A DNA stretch of 64,000 nt from Thermoplasmata archaeon (GCA_021790425.1 JAJYEA010000005.1:1-64000), one strand, 5' to 3'. Positions 26,143 to 34,727 are shown, counted from the first letter of the stretch. Notes: generated by a model not told the origin, from the letters alone. Numbers and translations: made by a program.

Positions 26143-28038
26143 ATGCCCAAGATTATCGGAATCGACCTAGGGACAAGCAACTCGGCCGCCTCAGTGCTGG
26201 AAGGGGGTCGGCCGGTCATGATCCCGAGCGCCGAGGGGACCACGGTGGGCGGTGGAAAGGCCTTCCCGAGCTTTGTCGCCCTGACGAAGGACGGACAGCT
26301 CCTGGTGGGCGAGCCCGCGCGTCGGCAGGCGGTGACCAATCCTGACGGGACCGTCTACGCTTTCAAGCGAAAGATGGGGACGGATTTCAAGTACAAGATC
26401 CACGGCAAGGAGTACACCCCCCAGCAACTTTCGGGGTTCCTGCTGCAGAAGATCAAGAAGGATGCCGAGGCCTTCCTGGGAGAGAAGGTCGAGAAGGCGG
26501 TCATCACCGTCCCGGCCTACTTCAACGACAACCAGCGCCAGGCGACCAAGGACGCCGGCGCCATCGCGGGACTGGACGTGGTCCGGATCATCAACGAACC
26601 CACGGCCGCCTCGCTCGCCTACGGGCTCGACAAGGCGTCCAAGACCTCGCAGAAGATACTCGTCTTCGATCTGGGAGGCGGGACGCTCGATGTCACGGTC
26701 CTCGAGTTCGGGGAAGGCGTCTTCGAGGTGAAGTCCACGAGCGGGGACACCCAGCTCGGGGGCACGGACATGGATAACTCCGTCATCAACTACGTGGTCT
26801 CCGAGTTCAAGCGGGAGACCGGCGCGGACGTCCGCAAGGACTCGATGGCCATGCAGCGGGTCCGCGATGCCGCCGAGAAGGCGAAGATCGAGCTCTCGGG
26901 CGTCATGGAGACGACCATCAACCTGCCCTTCCTCACGGGGGGGACCAGCGAGGGGCCGAAGCACCTCACGATGAGCCTGAGCCGCGCGAAGCTCGAGGAC
27001 CTCGTCCGCCCCATCGTCGACCGGTGTAAGGGCCCCGTGGAGCGTGCCCTCACCGACGCGAAGCTGTCCAAGAACGACATCGACCGCATCATCACCGTGG
27101 GCGGCCCCACCCGGATGCCCCTGGTGCAGAAGTTCCTCGAGACGAACGTCGGGCGCCCCATCGAACGGGGGGTCGACCCGATGGAGTGCGTGGCCATGGG
27201 CGCCTCGATCCAGGGCGGTGTGCTGGCCGGCGAGGTGAAGGACATCCTGCTCCTCGACGTGACACCCCTCTCGCTCGGGGTCGAGACCCTGGGCGGCGTG
27301 CTCACGAAGCTCATCGACCGGAACACCACCATCCCCACCCGGAAGAGCCAGGTCTTCACGACCGCGGCCGAGAGCCAGTCGTCCGTGGAGATCCACGTCC
27401 TCCAGGGGGAGCGGCCGATGGCCCAGGACAACATCTCCCTCGGGACGTTCATGTTGACCGGGATCCCCCCGGCACCGAGGGCCGTGCCCCAGATCGAGGT
27501 CACCTTCGACATCGATGCGAACGGGATACTGAACGTCTCCGCGCAGGACAAGGCCACCGGGAAGAAGCAGAGCATCACCATCACCGCGTCGACCAAGATG
27601 TCGAAGAACGAGGTCGAGAAGCTGGTGAAGCAGTCGGAGGAGTTCGCGGAGGCGGACCGGCGCCGCGCCGAAGGCGTCGAGGAGCGCAACCGCGCCGAGA
27701 GCCTCACCTACGAGGCGGAACGCCTGCTGACCGAACTCGGTGACAAGGCCACCGAGGACGAGCGCAAGGAGATCCGCGAGAAGATCGATGCCGTCCGCAA
27801 GGAGCTCCAGGAGAAGGAGCCCAAGCGGGTCAAGGAGCTCTCCGAGGACCTGGTCAAGGTGATGCACAAGGTCTCGACCCGGCTGTACCAGTCGGGAGGG
27901 CCGACCTCGCCTCCTCCCGAGGGTGGCGCCCCGACTCCCCCGCCCGCTGGGAGAGAAGCCGGGAACGAAGAGCCGTCCGCCGGAAAAGGGCCGGTGGACG
28001 CCGACTTCAAGGTCGTGGACGAGAAGGACGCGTCGTAG
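26143..28038 (+). CDS. dnaK: Molecular chaperone DnaK (Hsp70)
   Basis: 631 aa, close to full bacterial length. The N-terminus [19 protein letters not shown], the phosphate loop [16 protein letters not shown] and the [11 protein letters not shown] adenosine motif mark the ATPase domain (1-385). The substrate-binding domain includes the linker region [19 protein letters not shown], and a helical lid follows to about 600. The C-terminus is a Gly/Pro-rich segment ending DEKDAS. ATG 26143 (MPKIIGI) is preferred over 26122 because a purine-rich GAGAGGGAGAAA ribosome site precedes it. Archaeal DnaK is usually of bacterial origin and works with DnaJ and GrpE; neither is beside this gene. Confidence 0.95.
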   Translation: MPKIIGIDLGTSNSAASVLEGGRPVMIPSAEGTTVGGGKAFPSFVALTKDGQLLVGEPARRQAVTNPDGTVYAFKRKMGTDFKYKIHGKEYTPQQLSGFLLQKIKKDAEAFLGEKVEKAVITVPAYFNDNQRQATKDAGAIAGLDVVRIINEPTAASLAYGLDKASKTSQKILVFDLGGGTLDVTVLEFGEGVFEVKSTSGDTQLGGTDMDNSVINYVVSEFKRETGADVRKDSMAMQRVRDAAEKAKIELSGVMETTINLPFLTGGTSEGPKHLTMSLSRAKLEDLVRPIVDRCKGPVERALTDAKLSKNDIDRIITVGGPTRMPLVQKFLETNVGRPIERGVDPMECVAMGASIQGGVLAGEVKDILLLDVTPLSLGVETLGGVLTKLIDRNTTIPTRKSQVFTTAAESQSSVEIHVLQGERPMAQDNISLGTFMLTGIPPAPRAVPQIEVTFDIDANGILNVSAQDKATGKKQSITITASTKMSKNEVEKLVKQSEEFAEADRRRAEGVEERNRAESLTYEAERLLTELGDKATEDERKEIREKIDAVRKELQEKEPKRVKELSEDLVKVMHKVSTRLYQSGGPTSPPPEGGAPTPPPAGREAGNEEPSAGKGPVDADFKVVDEKDAS

Positions 28039-28153
28039 ACTCGGCCTGCCGTCCCCGGCTCCCTACGCCGTCGAACGGGGCCCGGACCCGCCCGGTCCGG
28101 GGACGCCCCGCGCCCATTCCTTGAAGGGAGGTGCGGCTCACTTGCCACGCAGC

Positions 28154-28161
28154 TTATATAC
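28154..28161 (+). promoter_or_regulatory. TATA box of the atpKEC operon
   Basis: TTATATAC lies about 40 nt upstream of ATG 28194, giving a predicted short leader of about 13 nt that contains the GGGTGAAAGG ribosome site. Confidence 0.65.
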
Positions 28162-28193
28162 CCCCTCTCATACCGAGGCTCGAGGGTGAAAGG

Positions 28194-28424
28194 ATGGTAC
28201 TGGACCTACCCACCGCCATACTTACGCTGGCCGCGTCGATCGCGATCGCTGGAGGACTTGTGGGGACCGGGCTCGCCCAGTCAGGGATTGGTGCGGCCGG
28301 TATGGGAATTATTGCGGAGCGCCCCGAAAAGTTCGGACAAGTGCTCGTGTTCTTCGTGATTCCCGAAACGCTGTGGATCATCGGCCTGGTGCTGGGATTC
28401 CTGCTCCTGCTCCAGATCCTCTGA
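28194..28424 (+). CDS. atpK: A-type ATP synthase subunit K (proteolipid c ring)
   Basis: 76 aa, a single two-helix hairpin. The GxGxAxxG-type packing helix GGLVGTGLAQSGIGAAGMG is followed by a polar loop ERPEK and a second helix with the ion-carrying glutamate in FFVIPETLWIIGLVLG. The protein forms the membrane rotor ring of the A-ATPase. The track ORF starts earlier at 28131, upstream of the TATA box; ATG 28194 with the ribosome site GGGTGAAAGG fits the known N-terminus. The atpE start follows two nt after its stop. Confidence 0.9.
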   Translation: MVLDLPTAILTLAASIAIAGGLVGTGLAQSGIGAAGMGIIAERPEKFGQVLVFFVIPETLWIIGLVLGFLLLLQIL

Positions 28425-28426
28425 AC

Positions 28427-28987
28427 GTGTCTCTGGAGAACCTCGTCACCGAGGTGCGGACCAAGGCGGCCCGTGAGGTCGCCGAGGTCCGGGGTCGTAC
28501 GGCAGCGGAACGCAAGACCCTGGAGGACCAGAGGGACCGGGAGATCGCGCGGATCCGGTCGGAGCAGATCCAGACCTCCGAACGGGAGATCCAGCGCGAG
28601 GTGACACGCGTTATGGCGGCGGCGACGCTCCAGTCCAAGAAGATCCTCACGGATGCGACCGAGAAGCGGATCGAGTCCGGGTACGCCCTCTTGCGGGAGC
28701 GGATCTCGGCCTATACCCGCACTCCAGACTACGAGGCCCTGCTGGCTCGTATGGCCGAGCTCGGGGTATCGGTGATCGGCGAGGATGCCCGGTTTGTGGT
28801 CCGTGCCGAGGATGCCGGTCGGTTGCCTACCTACCTGCAAATCCGCGTTCTCTCGGATTCCCATGCCAAAGCCCTGGGCGGACTGGTCGCCCAGACTCCG
28901 GATGGCAGGCGCCGGCTCGACCTGACGTTTGACGAAATCCTCCGCTGGAAGGAGGACTCGGTCCGCGAGATCCTCTCTCGGAAATGA
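28427..28987 (+). CDS. atpE: A-type ATP synthase subunit E (peripheral stalk)
   Basis: 186 aa from GTG 28427, two nt after the atpK stop. The N-terminal half is a long charged coiled coil (AAREVAEVRGRTAAERKTLE), followed by a globular C-terminal domain containing DLTFDEILRWKEDSVREIL. This is the classic layout of the A/V-ATPase E subunit, which forms the stator stalk. The ATG of atpC overlaps its stop as ATGA, indicating translational coupling. Confidence 0.85.
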   Translation: MSLENLVTEVRTKAAREVAEVRGRTAAERKTLEDQRDREIARIRSEQIQTSEREIQREVTRVMAAATLQSKKILTDATEKRIESGYALLRERISAYTRTPDYEALLARMAELGVSVIGEDARFVVRAEDAGRLPTYLQIRVLSDSHAKALGGLVAQTPDGRRRLDLTFDEILRWKEDSVREILSRK

Positions 28988-30063
28988 GCGACACGACCAC
29001 GACGTACGCCTCGTCGATGGGTCGCCTGAAGGCGATGTCGGGCCACTTCTTGGCCCGGGAGACCCTTTCGAACCTCCTGGGGGCCCGGGATATCCCGGAG
29101 CTGGCACGGATGATGGACGGGACCAGCTACTCCCCGGACGTCACGCGCGCCAACGAGACGTATCAGAACGAGGTGGCCCTTGAGGTCGCGATCGCCCGTC
29201 ACTTCGTGACGGCGGCCCGGTTCGCCTACGAGGCCGCCCCCTTCGCAGGACGCTCGGCCATCGCCGCCTACCTTCGGTTCTGGGACATCGAGAACGTGGT
29301 GGCCATCCTGGCCGCGAAAGCCTACGGGCGGCTGGTCACGGAGTCCGAGACGTATCTCATCTCCGACCGCCAGACCCCGGCGGGGATCACCGCTGGGGTC
29401 ATGACGCAAGACGAGATCCGCAACCTCTTGGCCCAGCCCACCGTGGAAGGGGTGGTGCAGCAGCTGACCAAGTTCGGCTACGGCATCACGGTGATGGAAC
29501 ACCTCGAGAATTTCCTCAAGAGCAAGGACATCTTCCCGGTCTCTCGCGCGCTGGAGAAGGAGTACTACCTTGCATTGGGGGCCCAGTCGAAGTTCTTTCA
29601 GGGCGACGAGTGGGTCGTGCGTCAGTTCGTCTCCGAGGAGATCAACTCGAAGAACATCCTGACCCTCCTGAAGGGGAAGGAGTCCGGGCTCACTACCGAG
29701 GCATTCGGTCCCCTCTTCATCGAGGGCGGGTCCCTTTCGGTCCGTCAATTGACCGACCTGGCCTCCCTCAAAGGGGTGGAGGAGGTCGTGAGCGGACTAG
29801 ACCCCGCGTTGGGACTCGGAGAGCTCCTGCCTGAATACCGGGAGCGACAGACGCTCGTCCCATTCGATATCGCTCTGCGTCGCCTCCAGCTGACCAAGAG
29901 CCTCACCCGCATGCGCTCCTACCCGCTATCCCTGGCAGGCCTCTTCCACTTCATCCTGCTCGCACGCTCCGAGCGGGCGGACCTGCGCAAGATCATCTAC
30001 GGCAAGGTCTACCAGATCCCCAACGAGCACCTGAGCAAGGAACTCGTCCTGATCGGCAGCTGA
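28984..30063 (+). CDS. atpC: A-type ATP synthase subunit C
   Basis: 359 aa, typical for the family. It is an all-helical protein with three similar subdomains; the subunit sits on top of the K ring and couples it to the central stalk. Recognisable segments are RLKAMSGHFLARETLSNLL near the start, LRFWDIENVVAILAAKAYG, and the C-terminal LARSERADLRKIIYGKVYQIP. The start overlaps the atpE stop by 4 nt. The usual followers atpF, A, B and D are absent; the next gene is an unrelated hypothetical after 234 nt. Confidence 0.88.
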   Translation: MSDTTTTYASSMGRLKAMSGHFLARETLSNLLGARDIPELARMMDGTSYSPDVTRANETYQNEVALEVAIARHFVTAARFAYEAAPFAGRSAIAAYLRFWDIENVVAILAAKAYGRLVTESETYLISDRQTPAGITAGVMTQDEIRNLLAQPTVEGVVQQLTKFGYGITVMEHLENFLKSKDIFPVSRALEKEYYLALGAQSKFFQGDEWVVRQFVSEEINSKNILTLLKGKESGLTTEAFGPLFIEGGSLSVRQLTDLASLKGVEEVVSGLDPALGLGELLPEYRERQTLVPFDIALRRLQLTKSLTRMRSYPLSLAGLFHFILLARSERADLRKIIYGKVYQIPNEHLSKELVLIGS

Positions 30064-30297
30064 GTCTGCGCACACTCCACGGTGCGGGGATCGGCTAGGG
30101 TCCTGCCCGGAAGATTTCGGTTACACGACGACCGAGTGGAAACCTGCGGTCAAGCAGTTGACCGAGGGGAGATGGGTGTCCCCGGGCTCGCATCGATAGG
30201 GAGCCTCACGTGGCGCTATCAGCAATGCGGATGAACCTAGATGCCTTGAACCGCTCCGCGTCCTTTCCCACTCGGGGAAGCGAACGGCGACGGGAGC

Positions 30298-31011
30298 ATG
30301 GTCGGACTGAGAAACCTCGTCGGAGGCATCAAGCACCTCGAACGACGCATGCACCATCTCTCAGAGATCTACGAAGGTATCGCGGAGATCGTCGCCCGAG
30401 AGGCGAACTCCGTGACGGCAGACTACCGCGAGATACGGAGGTCGGATCCCGGGACCCGGCTCATCTCGATACTACCCTTGCCGACGTTCTTCATCTGGGG
30501 CTTTCACGACACGGGCGAGGGGAAGAAGAGCGTGCTCCAGTGGGAGACCCACCAGAAGACGACGCATTATCTGACCGGACGCTCGGTGATCGAGGCCCCG
30601 AACCTCAAGGCGCTCGGTGGGGACGAGTCGCGGGTCACCCGGACCCAGATGAGCGGCCACCGGCTCTGGATATTGGCCGGGGACGTGCCCGGGAGCAGCG
30701 GTCAGGTCCGGACGATGCTCGCCGACAGTCTCGCCCCCACGACGGCGATCGTGTTCGTGGGCGGCGTCATACTGGACTTCAAGAATCGAGTCTCGCACGG
30801 GGAGTATTTCAAGGACCGGACGATCTATGCGAATGGCATCGAGTACATGGTCACCGGCCACGGCGGCCGGAAGATCGTGGTCCGGTTTCCGGACGGAGAC
30901 AGTGTCGGGCGGGACCATCTCCGGGTCGGTTCCTCCGGTGATGAAGGCACCATCCTGTATCGCAAGGTTGGGGAACTCGAGCTGAAACTGCCAAAAACGG
31001 TCGGGGACTGA
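30298..31011 (+). CDS. Hypothetical protein
   Basis: 237 aa, soluble, with an amphipathic N-terminal helix (LVGGIKHLERRMHHLSEIYEGIAEIVAREA) followed by a mixed alpha/beta region. Stretches include LPTFFIWGFHDTGEGKKSVLQ and a hydrophobic strand TTAIVFVGGVILDF. There is no signal peptide or membrane helix, and I do not recognise the family. ATG 30298 is preceded by CGGGAGC, a modest ribosome site. The 234 nt upstream show no clear TATA box. Normal GC-rich codon use suggests a real gene. Confidence 0.6.
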   Translation: MVGLRNLVGGIKHLERRMHHLSEIYEGIAEIVAREANSVTADYREIRRSDPGTRLISILPLPTFFIWGFHDTGEGKKSVLQWETHQKTTHYLTGRSVIEAPNLKALGGDESRVTRTQMSGHRLWILAGDVPGSSGQVRTMLADSLAPTTAIVFVGGVILDFKNRVSHGEYFKDRTIYANGIEYMVTGHGGRKIVVRFPDGDSVGRDHLRVGSSGDEGTILYRKVGELELKLPKTVGD

Positions 31012-31100
31012 CGACCCCTCGACGCCGGACGAGATCCGCACGACAGGGAGAAGAACTGCAAACGACTCACCTGCGAGTGGGGCAGGAGAGCGGTGAGGAC

Positions 31101-31174
31101 GCGCCGGGTGGGATTTGAACCCACGACAGGCGGCTTAGGAAGCCGCTGCTCTATCCAAGCTGAGCCACCGGCGC
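31101..31174 (-). tRNA. tRNA-Arg (anticodon CCT)
   Basis: The minus strand folds into a complete 74-nt cloverleaf. The 7-bp acceptor stem is GCGCCGG/CCGGCGC, the D arm GCTC...GAGC, the anticodon stem GCGGC/GCCGC with loop TTCCTAA (anticodon CCT, reading AGG), and the T arm GTGGG TTCAAAT CCCAC. No intron and no encoded CCA are seen. Confidence 0.95.
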
Positions 31175-31194
31175 AGGGTCCCCAGATGCCGGGC

Positions 31195-31204
31195 GGCTTA
31201 TCAA
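31195..31204 (-). promoter_or_regulatory. TATA-like box of tRNA-Arg
   Basis: On the minus strand TTGATAAGCC is centred about 26 nt upstream of the tRNA 5' end, the expected archaeal box A position. Confidence 0.55.
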
Positions 31205-31237
31205 CCTTCGATTTCCCAGCTCTTTCGGGGAAGTAGG

Positions 31238-31666
31238 TCAGCAGGGCGAATACTGGAAGGCCAAGGCACCGGGCGCGTTAGAACCTGACGGGGAGTAGAC
31301 TTGCCAGCTCCCACCGCCAGCTGGGAAGACATACGACATGGTGGGGCTGTCGGTCAAGCCTTGGTTTCCCCACTGGAGAGTCCCGTGGGCCGTGATGTTT
31401 GTGCCCTCAACATTGAAGCTCACGGCGATCGGCACTTGGACTGTTCCATTCACTGCGATGGTGGAATCGTCTGACCTTCCGCAGGTGTCCACGGAAGGGT
31501 AGTTGGAGCCATGATACCCATTGTCGAACCAGACCCGCGCGTATGGCCTGCCCGGTATGTGGGCACCGTAATGCGACTCGTTGAGATCCGTGGTCATGTT
31601 GGTTTGCGACACGGGCCACAGGGCAAAGGCGTACACATCCTTCGAGGCATACTCGGGGACCGCCAC
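31238..31666 (-). pseudogene. Hypothetical secreted-type protein, probably missing its N-terminus
   Basis: 142 aa from GTG 31666. The reading frame stays open upstream to about 31765 (TLYSVRSSTSRAGGDGSTCTQRYV) without any ATG or GTG and without a signal peptide. In an overlapping frame the upstream DNA encodes VVSVLTTANFQCSGEDTLFC, which also looks protein-like. A frameshifted or decayed gene is therefore plausible. The visible part is rich in Ser, Asn and Gly with sequons and ends SGSNAPGALAFQYSPC, as in an extracellular beta-rich protein. Base composition here is less GC-rich than elsewhere in the window. No family is recognised, and an intact short gene using GTG 31666 cannot be excluded. 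Confidence 0.4.
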
Positions 31667-31842
31667 GTATCTCTGAGTACAGGTTGACCCGTCGCCGCCC
31701 GCTCTGCTTGTTGAGCTCCTTACAGAATAGAGTGTCTTCTCCGCTGCACTGGAAGTTGGCGGTGGTCAGGACGGAGACGACCTATTTGTCGGGCAGACTC
31801 GTTTCCATCAGAACCCTTTTACCCTTCTCGAACAGTCTCTTC

Positions 31843-32472
31843 ATGCGAATGTCGAACCCTGTGGGGAAGGAGGCTGTCGAGAGCGATTCCCTTGCGCACT
31901 CACAGGACAAATCCCGAGAGGCAAGTTTTCAGCAACGAAGACCCGTTAGGTTGGGTCGCATCGTGTTGATCATTCTCGTCCTTGTGTCAATCTACCTAGC
32001 TACGGTCGCGATTTTGTTCTTCCTGCCACAACCCCCCCAATGTTGTGCCGCACGTTATTCCATCTACTTTGAAGACAAGACCGTCGGTGCCGTTGGAACG
32101 GAACGCCCGAGCTGGGGAGGAGGACTCCCATGCACTGATGGCCGGTACTGTTCGGTCGTCAACTTCTCGTTGACCGCTACCTCTGGGCTGAATACTTCTC
32201 TGTTTGGATTCAAAGTGCTCGAGACAAACGGGAGCCTTGCGTCCTATGCCTGGGTAGTGGTGCTATGGACCTCGAGCCACATCGTTCCTCTGGCGATGTT
32301 CAATTGGTCGAGCGGCTGGTCGCCTTCGCAGGGTCATTCTCTCCCCGTGACTGACCTCGAGGGGGACGGATTGACGGTGGTGTACTCAGGGAGCGGACTT
32401 GCGGGGTCAGGAGCTACTCTATCCGTGGCACCCAGTGGCATCGAAACTGTGTATGGGTCGACCTCGCTCTGA
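31843..32472 (+). CDS. Membrane-anchored hypothetical protein
   Basis: 209 aa from ATG 31843 (MRMSNPVGKEAVESD). A TATA-like CCTTTTAC about 27 nt upstream supports this start over the track start at 31684. A 40-residue polar, cytoplasmic N-terminus precedes one helix (VLIILVLVSIYLATVAILFF), then an extracellular beta-rich domain with CC, C...C residues (CCAARYSIYF, GGLPCTDGRYC). The N-in/C-out topology resembles archaeal secreted domains held by an uncleaved signal anchor. The gene lies in the less GC-rich patch with the broken ORF on its left, and the family is unknown. Confidence 0.6.
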   Translation: MRMSNPVGKEAVESDSLAHSQDKSREASFQQRRPVRLGRIVLIILVLVSIYLATVAILFFLPQPPQCCAARYSIYFEDKTVGAVGTERPSWGGGLPCTDGRYCSVVNFSLTATSGLNTSLFGFKVLETNGSLASYAWVVVLWTSSHIVPLAMFNWSSGWSPSQGHSLPVTDLEGDGLTVVYSGSGLAGSGATLSVAPSGIETVYGSTSL

Positions 32473-32630
32473 CACTCGGGGCAAACTCCTAGTAACTGGT
32501 CAGCCCGACCACAGGGGTGAACTGTTACAGAGTCTCTGCCAGGTCGGTCATCTCGTAGACATGAGGACCCTTGTGGGCACCTAAGGTCTGCCCCATGGCG
32601 TGCTGTATTGGGGCCCAGGGCGGCGTTCCC

Positions 32631-33761
32631 TCAAACCATGCTTTGGAATGGGTAGCGCAGGATCGCCGCCAGACCTCCGAAGGCCTTGACGAGCATCTCG
32701 CCCTCTTCGCTCTCGGTGGAGATCATCCGGACCGTGGCCCCGTGCTCGGAGGCTCCCTTGAAGAGCGACTCCACCAGGTCCTTGTTCTTCAGTCCCTCGG
32801 AAACAAGGAGCAGTTCGACCGCCCCAGCATCGAGGGCCTTCACCGTCGGCCCTTCCCCGTAGGTCGCCAGGGGGTTGTTCGACTTCTTGACCTCGGTCAA
32901 GAGGCGCTGGATGAGCTTCTTCTCCTCGGTGATCTCGAGCCCGTGGAGCGTGTTGGAGGCCTTCGTGACCAGTTCTCGGAGCCCGTATTCGTTGGTGTAG
33001 CCCACATCGAAGAGGGGCTCGACGACCTTCTTCTGGAGCTCGTATTGGAGGAAATTCTCTTTGATGAAGAAGTCCTTCGTGGCGCCGGGTCCACCCACGA
33101 GGATCCCCTTGATGTCGTCCTTGTGGGGCAGGAACAGCTCGGTGGCCATGTCCCCGCACCGTACGAAGAAGTCATGCGCCGCGTGCTCGATGAGCCGTTC
33201 GAACCGGTGGGCCGACTGACCTCCCATCCCGTGCTTGGAAGGGACCTGGGACTCCTTGTTGCGGAGCACCTGGATGGCCTTGCCCCGAAGCCACCCCATG
33301 GTGACCTCCTTCCGGTCGATCACGATGAGGCCCCACAGCTCGGGCTCATGGATCATGCTGAGGAGCGGATCGAGGATGAAATGCGAGTCGCATCGGTACA
33401 TGTACGTGTTCAGGGGCTCCGGCGGCTCGATGACGTAGGAGACGTCCTTCGTCTTGTCCGCGCCGATCGCCTTGGCGCCCACGAAGAATGCGACACCGTG
33501 CGGCGGGGGCTGCTTGAACTGGCGGACCTTGTTCATCAAGGACTCGAGAGTGCCCATGACGTTGTTGCGCGTGACCCGGCTCTTGATGTTGCTCGCCTGG
33601 GCGTACTCGTTCTTGAGGTAGTTGACGACGTCCGGGATGCTGCGTCCTTCCGGTACATAGAGCGTGATGAGCTCGGTACCTCGGCCTTCGCACTCGGCGA
33701 TCTCTTCCAGGGTGCGTCGGAAGGTGTAGCGCATTAACTGTGGGTCTTTCTTTTCCTCCAT
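32631..33761 (-). CDS. prf1: Peptide chain release factor aRF1
   Basis: 376 aa. It contains the stop-codon recognition motifs NIKS (QASNIKSRV) and YxCxxxF (YRCDSHF), and the GGQ motif (GMGGQSAHRFERLIE) that triggers peptidyl-tRNA hydrolysis in the ribosomal A site. Domain order N-M-C is complete, although the protein is somewhat shorter than the usual 410 or so residues. ATG 33761 (MEEKKDPQLMRY) is the natural start. No TATA box is evident immediately upstream, so cotranscription with trxA through the hairpin region 33773-33828 is possible. Confidence 0.95.
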   Translation of the reverse strand: MEEKKDPQLMRYTFRRTLEEIAECEGRGTELITLYVPEGRSIPDVVNYLKNEYAQASNIKSRVTRNNVMGTLESLMNKVRQFKQPPPHGVAFFVGAKAIGADKTKDVSYVIEPPEPLNTYMYRCDSHFILDPLLSMIHEPELWGLIVIDRKEVTMGWLRGKAIQVLRNKESQVPSKHGMGGQSAHRFERLIEHAAHDFFVRCGDMATELFLPHKDDIKGILVGGPGATKDFFIKENFLQYELQKKVVEPLFDVGYTNEYGLRELVTKASNTLHGLEITEEKKLIQRLLTEVKKSNNPLATYGEGPTVKALDAGAVELLLVSEGLKNKDLVESLFKGASEHGATVRMISTESEEGEMLVKAFGGLAAILRYPFQSMV

Positions 33762-33772
33762 GAACAGACGGC

Positions 33773-33828
33773 CCGGCCGGGTCCCCTCACGGAGGGGTGG
33801 CCGGACCTGAAGGGGGGATCGTCCCCCC
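33773..33828 (-). other. Two tandem hairpins between trxA and prf1
   Basis: GGGGGGATCGTCCCCCC at 33812-33828 forms a 7-bp stem with a 3-nt loop. CCCCTC-ACG-GAGGGG at 33783-33797 forms a 6-bp stem, extended by an outer CCGGCC/GGCCGG pair at 33773-33778 and 33799-33804. The only T-rich stretch on the minus strand lies upstream, so this is not a standard terminator. It could be a trxA 3' structure, a processing site or a control of prf1 translation. Confidence 0.6.
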
Positions 33829-33832
33829 GGCT

Positions 33833-34150
33833 TTACAGAAAGCGGCTCAGGTGTTCTTCGACGATCTCTTGGGGATAGGCCCCCACGATACGGTCCACGA
33901 GCTTGCCCTCCTTGTAGATTAGGAGGGTAGGGATGCTCATGATGCCGAGCCGCTGAGCGGTCTCCATGTTCTCATCGGAGTTGAGCTTCCCGAAGGCGAC
34001 CTTTCCGGTGTACTTCTGGGCCAGACGTTCGACGATGGGCGAGATCATGCGGCAGGGTCCGCACCAGGGCGCCCAGACGTCGATCATCGCGACCGGATTG
34101 GTCCGCGAGAAGTTCTCGAAATCGTTGTCGGTGACGACCAGCACACTCAT
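33833..34150 (-). CDS. trxA: Thioredoxin
   Basis: 105 aa from ATG 34150. The active site is WAPWCGPCRM (redox pair CGPC) and the cis-proline motif is IMSIPTLLIYKEG, the canonical thioredoxin fold. The protein reduces disulfides in the cytoplasm and could feed the peroxiredoxin encoded at 60.1 kb. The track ORF extends upstream to 34717 through the promoter and the sodN gene, which is wrong: TTTTATAG at 34182-34190 and a GAGG ribosome site precede ATG 34150. prf1 lies downstream on the same strand. Confidence 0.95.
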   Translation of the reverse strand: MSVLVVTDNDFENFSRTNPVAMIDVWAPWCGPCRMISPIVERLAQKYTGKVAFGKLNSDENMETAQRLGIMSIPTLLIYKEGKLVDRIVGAYPQEIVEEHLSRFL

Positions 34151-34181
34151 GCTGTTTCCTCGGTGACCTATGGACGAGGCG

Positions 34182-34190
34182 CTATAAAAC
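34182..34190 (-). promoter_or_regulatory. TATA box of trxA
   Basis: GTTTTATAG on the minus strand is about 38 nt upstream of ATG 34150, giving a leader of about 10 nt that contains a GAGG ribosome site. It lies just beyond the sodN stop codon at 34192. Confidence 0.6.
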
Positions 34191-34191
34191 C

Positions 34192-34692
34192 CTAGGCCGG
34201 GAGGACGAGTTCGCCGCCGGACTTTTGGTTCGAAGGTACGCGTCGGGTCGCGACCTTCTTGGTCTTCCAGAAGACCTCGGCGAAGGCCTGGACGCTGGAA
34301 AGGAGGTCGTTCGCGGCCTCCATGCTGTACTCCTGGCGGGCGCGTGACGCCTGCTTCATGATCTTGAAGACGAGCTCCGGGACCTCGGGATTCTGCTTCA
34401 CCATGTCCGCCGTGAAGTAGTCTCCCCAGATCACGCGAACCTCGTGCTTGACACGCTCCGCGTGGGCTTCCTTCGTGGCGGTGTAGCGGGCGAGCTTGGC
34501 CCGGAGGTTGGTCTCTTCCTCGGGCTTGGCGGGGGCCTTCAGCTCCGCGGCCAGCTGGTTCATCCGAAGGACGGTGAGCGCTGCGATCTGAGCCTCGTGC
34601 GGGTCGTAGATGCCACACGGGACATCGCAGTGCGCGTAGACAGGCTGGGGTCTCCCAAAGAGGGTCACCACTCGGGTCATCATGGGCGACAT
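34192..34692 (-). CDS. sodN: Nickel superoxide dismutase precursor
   Basis: 166 aa. After a 20-residue leader ending PQPVYA comes HCDVPCGIYDP, the nickel hook of NiSOD: the exposed N-terminal His plus two Cys (mature residues 1, 2 and 6) bind Ni and catalyse superoxide dismutation. The rest is helical, as in the family (EAQIAALTVLRMNQL, KHEVRVIWGDYF, a C-terminal helix bundle). The leader must be removed for activity, and the divergent neighbour encodes the expected protease SodX. ATG 34692 lies 29 nt after TTTTAT, so the mRNA is predicted to be leaderless; ATGs at 34683 and 34680 are alternatives. The leader shows no hydrophobic core, so the enzyme is probably cytoplasmic. Confidence 0.93.
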   Translation of the reverse strand: MSPMMTRVVTLFGRPQPVYAHCDVPCGIYDPHEAQIAALTVLRMNQLAAELKAPAKPEEETNLRAKLARYTATKEAHAERVKHEVRVIWGDYFTADMVKQNPEVPELVFKIMKQASRARQEYSMEAANDLLSSVQAFAEVFWKTKKVATRRVPSNQKSGGELVLPA

Positions 34693-34714
34693 GATCCCGT
34701 GAGAGCCATTGAAA

Positions 34715-34722
34715 CATAAAAG
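34715..34722 (-). promoter_or_regulatory. TATA-like box of sodN
   Basis: CTTTTATG on the minus strand lies about 29 nt upstream of ATG 34692, the leaderless geometry seen for neighbouring genes. Confidence 0.6.
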
Positions 34723-34727
34723 GGTGA

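Noticed and set aside
26191-27867. 558-aa minus-strand ORF across dnaK
   Set aside because: It is a shadow of the dnaK frame; the plus strand encodes an intact Hsp70 with all motifs.
31101-32630. tRNA-Arg as an attachment site of an integrated element
   Set aside because: The composition-shifted DNA lies at the 5' side of the tRNA, no duplicated tRNA 3' end was seen, and no integrase is present.
33833-34717. 294-aa ORF joining thioredoxin to upstream sequence
   Set aside because: The upstream part runs through the trxA promoter and antisense-free sodN sequence in a wrong frame; ATG 34150 gives a normal 105-aa thioredoxin.
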